From: JACKIC01 sp964392305
Lineage (GTDB): Bacteria > Planctomycetota > UBA1135 > UBA2386
Direction of reading: 5' to 3'
Assembly (NCBI GenBank): GCA_964392305.1
Contig: CAYMPV010000030.1
Span: forward strand, 1-64,000
DNA length: 64,000 nucleotides
Shown here piece by piece: positions 34,619-43,999 of this stretch (positions are counted from its first letter, which is position 1; every line of letters begins with the position of its first letter). The notes beneath the pieces are model-generated. The model had not been told where the DNA came from and did not search any database. It saw only the letters and a program-made list of their open reading frames with translations. Made by a program: the position numbers and the translations under genes.

Positions 34619-36679
34619 GTGCGGAGCCTGCGACGAGTGCTGGGTGCCTGGGTGCTGGTGGGCGCCGTCATTGCGACGATGCTGTTCGTGGCGCTCGGGC
34701 TCCGCGAACCGCCGCTGCCGAACGACGGCGCCGTCGCGACCGCGGATCTGCCCGCGGCGAAGCCGGCCGAAGTGGTTCAACATGTCCCTTCGCCTGCCCG
34801 GCGCAACGCGACCCCATCGATGCTCCGTGTGCTCGACGCGCAAGGTGACCCCGTCGCCGCGACGCTGACGTTCCTCGCCGCGGGCAAACTCGAGCGCCGC
34901 GAATGCCCACCGGGCGGCGTCACGACACCGCCGGCGTTCACGGACGTGCTCGTCGAACAACCGGATTGGATGCCGGTCTGCGTTCCGGTCACCGCAATCG
35001 AGTGCCCGAGCGACGGACCGCGCGTCCTGCGGCTGCCGCCGCCGATGTTGACGGCGCGCGTCGTGGCGCCGCCCGACGCGGGGCCGCTGCGTTTGTTCGC
35101 CGAGGTCGACATGGCACCGATCGTGAGCATCTGGCCGGCATTGGTCCGCGAGCACGTGTTGGCGCAGGGCTTCGTCGGGCAGCCCGGGCGCCTTTCACTG
35201 CGCGAAGGCCGGGAGATCTCGTGCGGCGGCTTGCCTTCGGGGACGTTCGCTCTGGCCACGGACTCCAAGCTCGTGTTCCGCGCGACCGATGGCAGCATCG
35301 CCGATCGTTGGCGCCGCGAACTGCCGGTGACGGATGCAGTCGTCGAACTCACGCATGCGCCGACGCTGCGGATCACGCCGCGGTTCGCGAGCAGTGCCAC
35401 CACCGAACGCCTGACGCTGACCTGCGATCAACTTGACGCCACGTGGCAATCGCTCGGCGGTCACGACGCGCCCGCGAACGCCGACACGCCGGTCGCGTTC
35501 CAGCGGCTCGGCGACGCGCGCATGGCCCGTTTGACACTGCGCGCCACCGACACGCAGCGGCTCTTGGCGACAGCCGACGTGCGGCTTTCGATGCGTGACC
35601 AGGACGAAGAACTGTGGGTCGGCCTGCACCCGCTCGCGATCACCGTCGTCGACGAGCGCGACACTCCGATCGCCGATGCCTGCGTGGTCGAGCAGGAGGA
35701 ACTGCTCGGCGTCACGGACGCGCGCGGCATGGTCGAACTGCTTGCCGTCGGCCACGGCCCTATCGAGGCGGTTGCGCGCGGCCACGGGTGCTCGAGCGTG
35801 AGCGTCGCCGAACTGCGTGCGACCCAGCGCATCGTGCTGCCGCCGCCCACCACACTGGTCGTCGACGCGCGCAAGGCAGCACTCGCTCTCGGCGGCGGCA
35901 CCGTCACGCTGCGCGGCGGCTTCGTCGCGCCGTGCAGCAGCCGCGCGGGCGATCGGCTCATCCGCGAGTGGAACGAACGTGAGCCCAGCAGTTCGATGGG
36001 CTCGGGTATCAACGACTCGCGCGTCATGCTCGACGAACTGCGTTACGCCGCCGATCCTGAACACCCGATGACGTTCGTCGGCCTGTTCGAGCCCGGCCAC
36101 GAGATGACTGTGGTGTTGAGCGACCGCAACGATGCCGAGACCGGGGTCTCGAAGCGGGTGCGGTTCGAGCGTGGCGAACGCAAGGTCGTCGAGCTGCCCG
36201 TGCCCAACGTCGTGCGCTTCTCGGGCCGCATCGTCTCGGCCGCGGACGGCACGCCAATCCTCTCGGCACAGATCGCCAACAACGGCATGTGGGGATTCCT
36301 CGCCGCTCCCATGAACGCGTCGGAAGGCTGGCTCGACCTGACGGCGGCGGCGGGCAGGGCGATCACGATCACCGCGTATGGATTCACGCCGCGCACCTTC
36401 GAAGCGTCACCGCCCGACGGACTCTTCCGCCTGCAGCCTGCTCGCGAGCTGCGCATCCGAATCGTCGACGCCGACGGCAGTGCGATCGCCTGCGACTACG
36501 AGCTGCGATCGGCTGAGCACGGGTTCAGCGTGACCGGCCGACACGTGAGCAAGACCGGCGTGCTGTGCGTCGAAGAGGTGCCTTCCGCGGCGCTGGAGCT
36601 GCAGGTCAGGCGCGCTGCGGAGATCCGCACGTTCCGAGTGCCCGCGGACACGAAGGAGTGGACGGCGACGTGGCGGTGA
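34619..36679 (+). CDS. Membrane-anchored protein with carboxypeptidase-regulatory-like domains
   Basis: 686 residues from a GTG at 34619; the nearby ATG at 34611 is out of frame. One N-terminal hydrophobic helix (VLGAWVLVGAVIATMLFVALGL) is followed by beta-rich domains with Cpg-like turns (LRVLDAQGDPVAATLTF, ITVVDERDTPIADACVV, FSGRIVSAADGTPILSAQI, LRIRIVDADGSAIACDY). Such domains occur in secreted planctomycete proteins, but their functions are unknown. It is divergent from the sigma fusion, which has the same kind of domains, and the two share a 25-bp palindrome in the short gap. That arrangement suggests the sigma fusion controls this gene; this is inference. Confidence 0.7.
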   Translation: MRSLRRVLGAWVLVGAVIATMLFVALGLREPPLPNDGAVATADLPAAKPAEVVQHVPSPARRNATPSMLRVLDAQGDPVAATLTFLAAGKLERRECPPGGVTTPPAFTDVLVEQPDWMPVCVPVTAIECPSDGPRVLRLPPPMLTARVVAPPDAGPLRLFAEVDMAPIVSIWPALVREHVLAQGFVGQPGRLSLREGREISCGGLPSGTFALATDSKLVFRATDGSIADRWRRELPVTDAVVELTHAPTLRITPRFASSATTERLTLTCDQLDATWQSLGGHDAPANADTPVAFQRLGDARMARLTLRATDTQRLLATADVRLSMRDQDEELWVGLHPLAITVVDERDTPIADACVVEQEELLGVTDARGMVELLAVGHGPIEAVARGHGCSSVSVAELRATQRIVLPPPTTLVVDARKAALALGGGTVTLRGGFVAPCSSRAGDRLIREWNEREPSSSMGSGINDSRVMLDELRYAADPEHPMTFVGLFEPGHEMTVVLSDRNDAETGVSKRVRFERGERKVVELPVPNVVRFSGRIVSAADGTPILSAQIANNGMWGFLAAPMNASEGWLDLTAAAGRAITITAYGFTPRTFEASPPDGLFRLQPARELRIRIVDADGSAIACDYELRSAEHGFSVTGRHVSKTGVLCVEEVPSAALELQVRRAAEIRTFRVPADTKEWTATWR

Positions 36680-36701
36680 GTGCGCTCCGTGAGTCTCGTG
36701 G

Positions 36702-37841
36702 TCACGGCAGCATCGACAACAGCGTCGCCGCCGGAACGATGCACGGGTCGGATCGGGTGAACGGATCGGCTGCGACGAACGGCGCATCGACGACGACCTG
36801 CAGGGCATGCCTGGCCTTTGTCTGCTGCTGATAGTGGGCGAGCGACGGCGACAGCGCTTCGCTGTTGGTCTTGACCTCGACGAGGAACCAGGGCTTGCCG
36901 TCACGCACCACACAGAAGTCGACTTCACGTTGCTGCTTGTCGCGCAGGTAGCGCAGTTCGAAGCGCCCGAACCCGAGGTCCTCCCACATCTGCACAGCCT
37001 TCAGCAGGTGACAGGCCACGAAGGTCTCCGCACGTGCCCCGGGATCCTCGATGCCCGACCAATCACTCAGATACCACTTGGGTTCCTTGCGCAGTGACTT
37101 GGTGACGTTCTCGAACCACGGCCGCACGACGAAGCCATGGTACAGCAGGATCAGCAGGTCGACCCATCGCCGAGCCGTGTCCACGGTCACGTTGACGCTG
37201 GTCGCGAGTTCGCTGTAGGAGAGACTCCGGCCGGAACGGGAAGCCAGCAACTGCTCCATCACCTCGAGTTGGCCGATCTCCTGAACACGCGACAGATCGC
37301 GAACGTCCTCCCTCACAAGTTGCTCGCGACGCAGCTGACGCCATCGGTTGCCGAATCGCACTTCCTTTCGGAACGGCCCGGGGAAGCCGCCGAGGGAGAA
37401 CAGTCGATCGAACTCGGCGCGCGGCAGTTCGAGCGGAGCGACCAGCGGCTGCTCGAGCACATCCTGGCGCAGCAGTTCCCCGACGGTCAACGGCCCCATG
37501 CGATACAGCAGGTAGCGCCCCATCAAGCTGTCGCCGCCGCGCCGGTAGACGTCGAGCCGCGCGCTGCCGGTGACGGCGATGCGCACGAGTTCGCCGAAGC
37601 GGTCGTAGAAGCCCTTGAGGAACTGCTTCCACTTCGCGTGCTTGTGGATCTCGTCGAAGATCACGAGTGGCTGAACTTGGCGCAAACGTTCCAGACCCAA
37701 CTCCGCCGCGACCGCTTTCGGCCCCTTCAGGAACAGCGCCCGATCGTCCTGGTCATCCCAGTTCAGATACCCTGCATCCGCCTCGAGACCGCGACACACG
37801 GTGGACTTGCCCACCTGTCGCGGACGACCGGGCCACGACAT
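36702..37841 (-). pseudogene. 5'-truncated AAA ATPase (DUF4143 family)
   Basis: The frame contains RPRQVGKSTVCRGLEADAGYLNWDDQDDR, the DUF4143 ATPase N-terminal core, Walker B VIFDEIHK, VTGSARLDVYRRGGDSLMGRY and the C-terminal nuclease-like FCVVRDGKPWFLVEVK. Upstream of RPRQVGKST the usual N-terminal helix and strand are missing: the first Gly of the P-loop is Arg, and the preceding residues (MSWPG and earlier) have no family likeness. An open frame up to 37994 exists but reads as non-coding. In another frame the same DNA encodes the start of a small membrane protein. So the gene seems to have lost its 5' end just before the P-loop. It could still be expressed, but ATP binding is doubtful. Confidence 0.6.
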
Positions 37842-37947
37842 CGTCGCGCCACAGCGACGCCGCAGCGATGCCGAGCACAACCCCGCCGACCACCAGGAAC
37901 GTCTGCGACACCAGGCCGGGTCTCTTCTCGACGTTTGGCTCGGACAT
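37753..37947 (-). pseudogene. Possible truncated small membrane protein overlapping the ATPase remnant
   Basis: From the ATG at 37947 a 64-residue frame reads SEPNVEKRPGLVSQTFLVVG, a short hydrophilic start and then one good transmembrane helix ending LGIAAASLW. After about residue 37 it turns into Arg/Ser-rich, non-protein-like sequence that is the ATPase gene in another frame. This looks like the 5' end of a different gene joined to the ATPase coding sequence. It could also be a chance frame. Confidence 0.35.
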
Positions 37948-37962
37948 GGGAGGCATCGCGGA

Positions 37963-37997
37963 GAGTTGTGGTTTGTACCTGGTTCGGTACGCAACTC
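37963..37997. repeat. 35-bp repeat, copy 1 (left of HEAT gene)
   Basis: The sequence starts GAGTTGTGGTTTGTACC and ends GGTACGCAACTC. It has matching outer arms GAGTTG/CAACTC and inner arms GTACC/GGTAC. It differs at one base from copy 2, about 2.4 kb away in the same orientation, so the two bracket the HEAT gene as direct repeats. Confidence 0.85.
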
Positions 37998-38001
37998 GAG
38001 A

Positions 38002-40287
38002 TCACCGGCCTGACTCCAGGCCGACCTCTTCCGGCGTCAACAGCTCGATGCGGTCGGCGTGCCATCGAGGCACGAGCGTGCCGCCGGAGAACGTCCCGAA
38101 GGTGCCGAAGGTGATCGCGCCGAGAATGCGCAAGGCCGAGGGGCGGAAGCCGATCAGATCGATGTAGTTGCCGAAGCGGCCGTCGAGCACCTCCGGATCG
38201 GCCTTCGCCGAGACCTCGATGCGCATGCCGAGTTTGGCTTCCAGCAACTTCAGCACGTCGCGCAACGTGCATCCCTTCACTTGAGAAAGACGCAGGCGGG
38301 TCGCTTCGAAGCGCGCGCGTTGGTCATCGGCAAGGCCCAGGTCGAGCATCTGCCAAGGCGATCGCCGCCGCAGTTCAGCCAGCGCCGCTTCGTCGCCCAG
38401 CCGCGCCAACCCGCTGAGCGCGGCATCACGAACGGGGTCTTCGTCGGCATTCGAGTACTTCGTGAAGATCTGGCGGTGCGGCGCCGGATCCAGGCTGACC
38501 AGCACGCGCAGCCCCACGGCGAGCAACTCGTCGCGATCGGTGGCACTCATCGCATCGTCGGCCGCGACCTCCTCGATCATCGCGGCGACCACTGGACCAG
38601 ACGTCGGCTGGCGCAGGTAGCCCAGCGCCTGCGTGGCTCCCCAACGACGCATTCCGGTCGTCTTGCGGTTGGCCACGATGCCCTCCAGGGCGGGCGCCAG
38701 CGCCGCGACCTCGGTCATGCCGAGCTGCCACAGCTGATCCTTGTTGGCGAACGCCAGCCCCTCGGTCAGCACCTTCGCGACGCCCGGCAACGACTCGGTG
38801 TCATCCCACATCGCCAACGCGTATGCAGCCGCGAGGCGCACTGCCTGCTGCTTCGACTCGAGCAGCTCCCGCATCTTCTCGACGGGCACCGAGTCGAGCG
38901 CGATCAGCACGTGGATCGCAGCCGCGCGTTCTTCCGCCGCACGGTCACCCTCGAGCCACGGCAACAGGCTCGCGACGGCTTCCACCGCGCGCATCTGCGC
39001 GAGCCGACCGAGGGCCCGCATGCGCACGTCGCGATCCTCGTCCTGCAACTCGAGCAGCGCCGCGACGATCGTGTCATGGCGTTTCACTTCGGGCGCCGCC
39101 ACCGCCTGCTCGCGCTCCGCGAGCATGGCCTCCAGCGCCGGGATGTCGCGCCGCGCATCGGGCGCGACGGCGGCGAGGGCTTCGAGCACCTCCTGCTGAC
39201 GCCATCTCTCGTCCTCTGGCAGCGCTTGGTAGCACGCAAACAACGCATCCTTCGCCGACGCCGCAGCCGGCCCGATGCCCCGCAAGGCCCTGATCGCATA
39301 CTCGCGATTGCTCTCGGAGCGCGAGCTCAGCATCTGCGCGAGATCGGGAACGGCGCTCGCCGCGGCCGCGCCGCAACCACCGAGGAACTCGGCCGCCAGC
39401 CGACGCACGCCGCCATCCTGGTCCTGTAGCAAGCGGCGCATCTGCTCCACCACCTTCGGCAAGAACGCGTGCTCCGGGCCAACCGCCTCCGCCATGCCTT
39501 CGGCGGCAGCTCGTCGCACAGGCCACTGCTCGTCGAGCAGCAACATGAACAACAAGGCGAGCGCCGAGTCGTCACCGGCGAACCTGGGCAACGCCTTGGC
39601 GACGCCCTCGCGCGCGGTCCACTCGCGGTTGGTCGCGACGGCCCCGAGCGCTGCGACGATCGGAACGCCTTCGACTGTCCCGATCGCGCCGAGCGCCCGC
39701 GCCGCGGACTGGCGCACGTTCCAGTACTGCCGTTGTGTGCCTTCGAGGGCCTGTACGACCGTGCGATCCAGCGCTTCGTCCTCGCGCCGCATGAGGTCGA
39801 CCAACGCCGGCGCCGCGGCTTTGGCCGCCGGACCGAGTTCGGCGACGACATCGGCGGCCGCCAGTTGCAGATCCCAGTCTCCGCCCTGCAGCGCCGCGAT
39901 CAGTTGCGGCACCTGCGCCGCGTCGACCTGGACTCGCAGCGCCGCGACGGTCGCTGCCTTCGCGACCGCTGGAACTGGATCTTGTTGCAGCGCCACCAGC
40001 CGATCCTTCGCCGCGGCCGCTTCAGGCCCCAGGCGCCCGAGCGTCTTCGCAGCATGCTCCCGAACCACCGGCCGTTCGTCGGCCAGCGCGCGCTGCGTGG
40101 CACGCACGGCGCGGCCGCCCATCGTCACGAGAGCCCAGACTGCGTAGTCGCGCGTCGCCACATCCTCCGCGGCGAGGTCCTGCACCCATTCGGCCGCCGA
40201 ACGACCGTTGAACGACTGCGCCGGCGCCGCGAGCAAGAAGGCGATCGCACACGCGAGCACGCGCACGACGGCAAGGGCGGATGGCAT
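38002..40287 (-). CDS. Secreted HEAT-repeat protein with C-terminal STN-like domain
   Basis: About 761 residues from the ATG at 40287; an ATG at 40317 is an alternative. A signal peptide is clear (VVRVLACAIAFLLAAPAQS). Almost all the rest is alpha-helical HEAT/PBS-type repeats with pairs of helices and Asp-x-x-x-Arg turns (EDVATRDYAVWALVTMG, ERPVVREHAAKTLGRLGPEA, DEQWPVRRAAAEGMAEAVG, DEDRDVRMRALGRLAQM). The last 100 residues contain TLRDVLKLLEAKLGMRIEVS, similar to the short STN/secretin N-domain fold. HEAT solenoids bind proteins. No enzyme motif is visible. The gene is flanked by the two 35-bp repeats. Confidence 0.8.
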   Translation of the reverse strand: MPSALAVVRVLACAIAFLLAAPAQSFNGRSAAEWVQDLAAEDVATRDYAVWALVTMGGRAVRATQRALADERPVVREHAAKTLGRLGPEAAAAKDRLVALQQDPVPAVAKAATVAALRVQVDAAQVPQLIAALQGGDWDLQLAAADVVAELGPAAKAAAPALVDLMRREDEALDRTVVQALEGTQRQYWNVRQSAARALGAIGTVEGVPIVAALGAVATNREWTAREGVAKALPRFAGDDSALALLFMLLLDEQWPVRRAAAEGMAEAVGPEHAFLPKVVEQMRRLLQDQDGGVRRLAAEFLGGCGAAAASAVPDLAQMLSSRSESNREYAIRALRGIGPAAASAKDALFACYQALPEDERWRQQEVLEALAAVAPDARRDIPALEAMLAEREQAVAAPEVKRHDTIVAALLELQDEDRDVRMRALGRLAQMRAVEAVASLLPWLEGDRAAEERAAAIHVLIALDSVPVEKMRELLESKQQAVRLAAAYALAMWDDTESLPGVAKVLTEGLAFANKDQLWQLGMTEVAALAPALEGIVANRKTTGMRRWGATQALGYLRQPTSGPVVAAMIEEVAADDAMSATDRDELLAVGLRVLVSLDPAPHRQIFTKYSNADEDPVRDAALSGLARLGDEAALAELRRRSPWQMLDLGLADDQRARFEATRLRLSQVKGCTLRDVLKLLEAKLGMRIEVSAKADPEVLDGRFGNYIDLIGFRPSALRILGAITFGTFGTFSGGTLVPRWHADRIELLTPEEVGLESGR

Positions 40288-40430
40288 GCGGGTCAGCGGC
40301 GGAGCTGGTGCGTGCATGGTTCTGGTGGCGCGAACGCGGCGGACAGGCATTCGACGCAGACGCGGCATCCTAACCGCGCCGCCTGCGCCCGATCGCCCAA
40401 CCAGGTGGCGCGGCAGGGATGCGGGGCGGC

Positions 40431-40465
40431 GAGTTGTGGTTTGTACCTGGTTCGGTACCCAACTC
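40431..40465. repeat. 35-bp repeat, copy 2 (right of HEAT gene)
   Basis: Same 35-bp element as copy 1, with C instead of G near the right arm (GGTACCCAACTC). It ends inside the last codons of the FAD-subunit gene, whose stop is at 40464, so the element supplies that gene's final bases or abuts them. Confidence 0.85.
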
Positions 40466-41444
40466 AGCGGCAGGCCATGAGCGCGCGCGCGACGTAGACC
40501 GGCGCGACTCTGCGGCGCCAGTAGACGTCGAGGTCGGTGTTGTCCATGGTGCGCGCCGGCTTCATCGCGGCGTTGCCCGCGGCGGCGATGAGTTCGTCGG
40601 TGAGCTTGTTGCCGACGAGCAGCTTCTCGCTCTCGGTCGCGGGGATCGCGTAGGAACCCGCCCCGCCGAGGCGGATGTTGGCTTTGGTGACGACGCCGGC
40701 GTCGTCGGTCCACACGCAGACGCCGACGCCGAGCACCGGGAAGTCGTAGGTGTCGCGACGGCGAAGCTTGAGGTAGCTGGCCTTCCACGGACCCGCCGGC
40801 GGCAGGTAGAGGTAGGTCAGCAACTCCTCGGGCTTCTTGGTCAGGTACTGGATGCCGTCGTCCTGGTAGAGGTCCGCGGCGCGGATGCGGCGGGTGCCGT
40901 CCTTGCCGACGAGTTCGACGTCGGCTTCCATCGCGCAGACGACGGGAACGGTGTCGCTGCTCTGCACGGCCCAGCAGCGCGGCGAGCCGGGAGCGACCCA
41001 GCAGATCGCGCCGTCCTTCTTCAGACAGAAGTCGATCGACTCGCGCCACTCGTGCGACTGGTCGTAATAGGTGCAGCGGGTGTCGAGCAGCAGGTTGCCG
41101 CCGATCGTGCCCATGTTGCGCAGCAGCGGGGTGCTGACTTCACGCGCGGCGTGGGCGAGCGCGCCGAAGTGCTCGCACAAGTACGGGTGATGTTCGAGCG
41201 CCGACAACCTGGCGAGCGCGCCGATGCGCACGCCGCCCGACGGGTGCACTTCGATCTGGTCGATTCCCGGCAGACCCTGCAGCGAGATCACGTGCTTCGG
41301 CACTTGGTGCCGGCGCTTCATGTTGGGATACAGGTCGGTACCGCCGGCGACGTACATCGCCTCCTTGCCGTGTTCGCAGGCGATGCGAACGGCTTCGGCA
41401 GCGGTCTTGGGCCGGTGGTAGGTGAACGGTGGCAGTCGCAGCAT
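40464..41444 (-). CDS. hcrB: 4-hydroxybenzoyl-CoA reductase-like FAD/[4Fe-4S] subunit
   Basis: 326 residues of the molybdopterin dehydrogenase FAD-binding family: YVAGGTDLYPNMKRR, STPLLRNMGTIGGNLLLDTRC and the C-terminal IRLGGAG. Between the two FAD segments is an insertion with four Cys (124, 140, 148, 157) spaced C-x15-C-x7-C-x8-C. Such a four-Cys loop carrying an extra [4Fe-4S] cluster distinguishes 4-hydroxybenzoyl-CoA reductase beta subunits from ordinary xanthine dehydrogenase FAD subunits. The enzyme reductively removes the phenolic hydroxyl of 4-hydroxybenzoyl-CoA. It is the last gene of a three-gene operon with the Mo and [2Fe-2S] subunits. The symbol rests on this motif; a related dehydroxylase is possible. 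Confidence 0.85.
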   Translation of the reverse strand: MLRLPPFTYHRPKTAAEAVRIACEHGKEAMYVAGGTDLYPNMKRRHQVPKHVISLQGLPGIDQIEVHPSGGVRIGALARLSALEHHPYLCEHFGALAHAAREVSTPLLRNMGTIGGNLLLDTRCTYYDQSHEWRESIDFCLKKDGAICWVAPGSPRCWAVQSSDTVPVVCAMEADVELVGKDGTRRIRAADLYQDDGIQYLTKKPEELLTYLYLPPAGPWKASYLKLRRRDTYDFPVLGVGVCVWTDDAGVVTKANIRLGGAGSYAIPATESEKLLVGNKLTDELIAAAGNAAMKPARTMDNTDLDVYWRRRVAPVYVARALMACR

Positions 41445-41458
41445 CGTGTCTCCTCAAC

Positions 41459-43999
41459 CTACTTGGCGGCCTTCTTCTCGCGCTTGGGTTCGTTCCAGGC
41501 GGTGCCGTCACCACCCTGCCACGGCGTCTTGATCTTCAGCGAGTCGCCGAAGTCCACCTCGGGCACGCCGTCGGGTCCGTTGCTGGGACCGAAGCGTGGC
41601 TCCTTGCCTTCCTTCTTGGCCTGCAATGCGGCGAACACCTTCTCGAACGAGACCGGGATCTCGTCGACGCGCACGCCGACCGCGTCGAACACGGCGTTGG
41701 CGACCGCAGGCATCATCGGCAGCAGCGGTCCCTGGCCGACTTCCTTGGCGCCGAACGGGCCGTTCTTGTCGTAGTCCTCGACGACGTAGGAGACCACGTC
41801 GGGCATCTCGAGCGCGCTCGGGCTCTTGTACTCGAGCATCGAAGGGATCTTGTGCACGAAGATGCGGTTGCCTTTGTGCGTGCGGTCGCGATAGACCATC
41901 TCCTCCATCATCGCTTCGCCCAGGCCCATGTAGACCGAGCCTTCGATCTGCCCCATGGCGACGGCGGCGTTGAGGGCGCGGCCGATGTCGTGCGCCATCC
42001 AGACCTTGGGCACGCGGTAGATACCGGTGTCCGGATCGACCTCGACCTCGACGACGGTCGCCGAGTAGCTGTAGCTCGGGCTCGGACCGACGCCACCACC
42101 GCGGAACTTGGCGGCGCTCTTGGGCGGCGTGTAGCTGCCGACCGTGCCGATCGTGCCGAACTTCGCCTCGGCGCAGATCACGGCATCGGCGAACGTCATG
42201 CCCTTGCTCGGGTCCTCGGCGTCGTAGACACGCGAGTCGGCGAACACGAGGCGCGACGCCGGCACGCCGAGCTTGTCGGCGACACCCTTGGCGACGATCT
42301 CACGCGCGCGTTCGGCCGCCTGCATCGCCGCGTTGCCGGTCATCACCGTGACGCGCGAGCTGTAGCTGCCGAGGTCGACGGGCGTGAGGTCGGTGTCACT
42401 GGTGACGACGCGCATGCCGAGCGGGTCGACACCGAGCACCTCACCGACGATCCAGGTCAGCACCGAGTCCGAACCCTGACCGATGTCGGTGCTGCCGCAG
42501 AACACCGTGACCAGGCCGCTGCGGTCGAGCTGCAACTGCACGCCCGAGTGCGGCAGGCCGTTCCAGTAGATCGGCAGGCCGGCGCCCGACAGGTAGCTGC
42601 TGCAGGCGAGCCCCAGGCCGCGGATGCGACCGTCCTTGGTGCGCTCCCGCTTGCCGCGTCGCTCCTTCCAGCCCGAGCCGGCGACGACTTTCTCGATGCA
42701 CTGGCCCAGGCCCATCGAACCGATGCGCAGGAAGTTCGCGGTCAGCGACTCGCGCGGCGCCAGGTTGTCGAGGCGGATCTGCGCGGGATCGAGGCCGAGG
42801 TCGCAGGCGATCTTGTCGAGCTGCACCTCGAGGGCGAAGCGCGGCTGCGGCGTGCCGTGGCCGCGTTTGGGCCCGCACGGCGCCTTGTTGGTGAAGAAGC
42901 GCGCGCCGCGGAAGTGGTAGTTGTCGACCGCGTAGGTCACGGTCTGCAACGCCCCGGTATAGAACGTGCTCGCCGTGCCGTAGCTGCCGTAGGCGCCGCC
43001 GTCGAGGTAGCTGTGGAAGTCGAGCGCGGTGATGCGGCCGGTCTTGCTGACGCCGACCTTGCTGCGCATCAGCACCGGGTGCCGACCGCGGTGGCACCAG
43101 AACACTTCCTCACGCGTCAGCGCGATCTTGACCGGGCGGCCGGTCAGCATCGCCATCTTCGCGGCGCAGATCTCGTGATTGAACGGGTCGCTCTTGCCGC
43201 CGAAACCGCCGCCGTTGGGGCAGGCGATCACGCGGATGTGGTGCGCGGGCAGCGGGTGCAGCGTGCGCGCCAGCGCGCGGTGCAGGTAATGCGGCGTCTG
43301 CGTGCTCGACCAGATCGTCAGCTTGCCGTCCTTGTCGAAGTGCGCGAGCGACGCGTGCTGCTCCATCGGCAGGTGCGTGTTGCCTTCGAAGAAGAACGTG
43401 TCCTCCCGCACGTGCTCGGCCTTGGCAAAACCGTCCTGCAGGTCGCCGAACTCGAGGTTCTCGAGGCGGTGGATGTTGCCGCGCACGCCGTAGTCGTGCA
43501 GCCGCGGTTCGTCGTTGGCCGCGCCCTCGTGGATGCCGCCGATGGTGCGCAGTTCGCGGTATTCGACCTCGACCAGGCGGCACGCCTCCCACGCGATCTC
43601 TTCCTCGGTTGCCGCGATCGCGACCACCGGATCGCCGACGAAACGCACCTTGTCGGGGCACAGCGCATGCTCGTCCTGGCTCACCGGCAGGATGCCGAAC
43701 GGGATCGGCAGATCCTTGCCCGTGAGGATGCCCTTCACGCCCGGCAGCGCCGCGGCCTTGCTGGTGTCGATCGACACGATCTCGCCGTGCGCGACGGTGC
43801 TGCGCAGCAGCTTCATGTGCAGCATGCGCGGCATCGACAGGTCGTCGGCGAAACGCGTCAGACCGGCGACCTTGCTGCGGGCATCGACCTTGCGGATCGG
43901 CTTGCCGATCACGTTGAGGTCTTCCTTCCTGGCGTCGTGGCGCCACGGGGCGTCGGTGCGCGCCGCGGGAACGTTCACCGCGGGATCATCGAGCACCAT
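41459..43999 (-). CDS. hcrA: 4-hydroxybenzoyl-CoA reductase-like molybdenum subunit
   Basis: 846 residues of the xanthine oxidase large-subunit family. The a/b hammerhead domain comes first (VAGLTRFADDLSMPRMLHMKLLRS). The Mo-binding part has PNGGGFGGKSD, GAYGSYGTAS, CGSTDIGQGSDSVL and AKEVGQGPLLPMMPA, where the Glu of the last motif aligns with the catalytic Glu of the family. It binds the molybdopterin cytosine dinucleotide cofactor and the aromatic CoA substrate. It starts at an ATG that overlaps the small-subunit stop by 14 bases and is followed by the FAD subunit 14 bases later. No XdhC-type maturation gene is in the window. Confidence 0.88.
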   Translation of the reverse strand: MVLDDPAVNVPAARTDAPWRHDARKEDLNVIGKPIRKVDARSKVAGLTRFADDLSMPRMLHMKLLRSTVAHGEIVSIDTSKAAALPGVKGILTGKDLPIPFGILPVSQDEHALCPDKVRFVGDPVVAIAATEEEIAWEACRLVEVEYRELRTIGGIHEGAANDEPRLHDYGVRGNIHRLENLEFGDLQDGFAKAEHVREDTFFFEGNTHLPMEQHASLAHFDKDGKLTIWSSTQTPHYLHRALARTLHPLPAHHIRVIACPNGGGFGGKSDPFNHEICAAKMAMLTGRPVKIALTREEVFWCHRGRHPVLMRSKVGVSKTGRITALDFHSYLDGGAYGSYGTASTFYTGALQTVTYAVDNYHFRGARFFTNKAPCGPKRGHGTPQPRFALEVQLDKIACDLGLDPAQIRLDNLAPRESLTANFLRIGSMGLGQCIEKVVAGSGWKERRGKRERTKDGRIRGLGLACSSYLSGAGLPIYWNGLPHSGVQLQLDRSGLVTVFCGSTDIGQGSDSVLTWIVGEVLGVDPLGMRVVTSDTDLTPVDLGSYSSRVTVMTGNAAMQAAERAREIVAKGVADKLGVPASRLVFADSRVYDAEDPSKGMTFADAVICAEAKFGTIGTVGSYTPPKSAAKFRGGGVGPSPSYSYSATVVEVEVDPDTGIYRVPKVWMAHDIGRALNAAVAMGQIEGSVYMGLGEAMMEEMVYRDRTHKGNRIFVHKIPSMLEYKSPSALEMPDVVSYVVEDYDKNGPFGAKEVGQGPLLPMMPAVANAVFDAVGVRVDEIPVSFEKVFAALQAKKEGKEPRFGPSNGPDGVPEVDFGDSLKIKTPWQGGDGTAWNEPKREKKAAK

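Noticed and set aside
38059..39429. 456-residue plus-strand frame opposite the HEAT gene
   Set aside because: It is antisense to a signal-peptide-bearing HEAT solenoid and lacks any motif.
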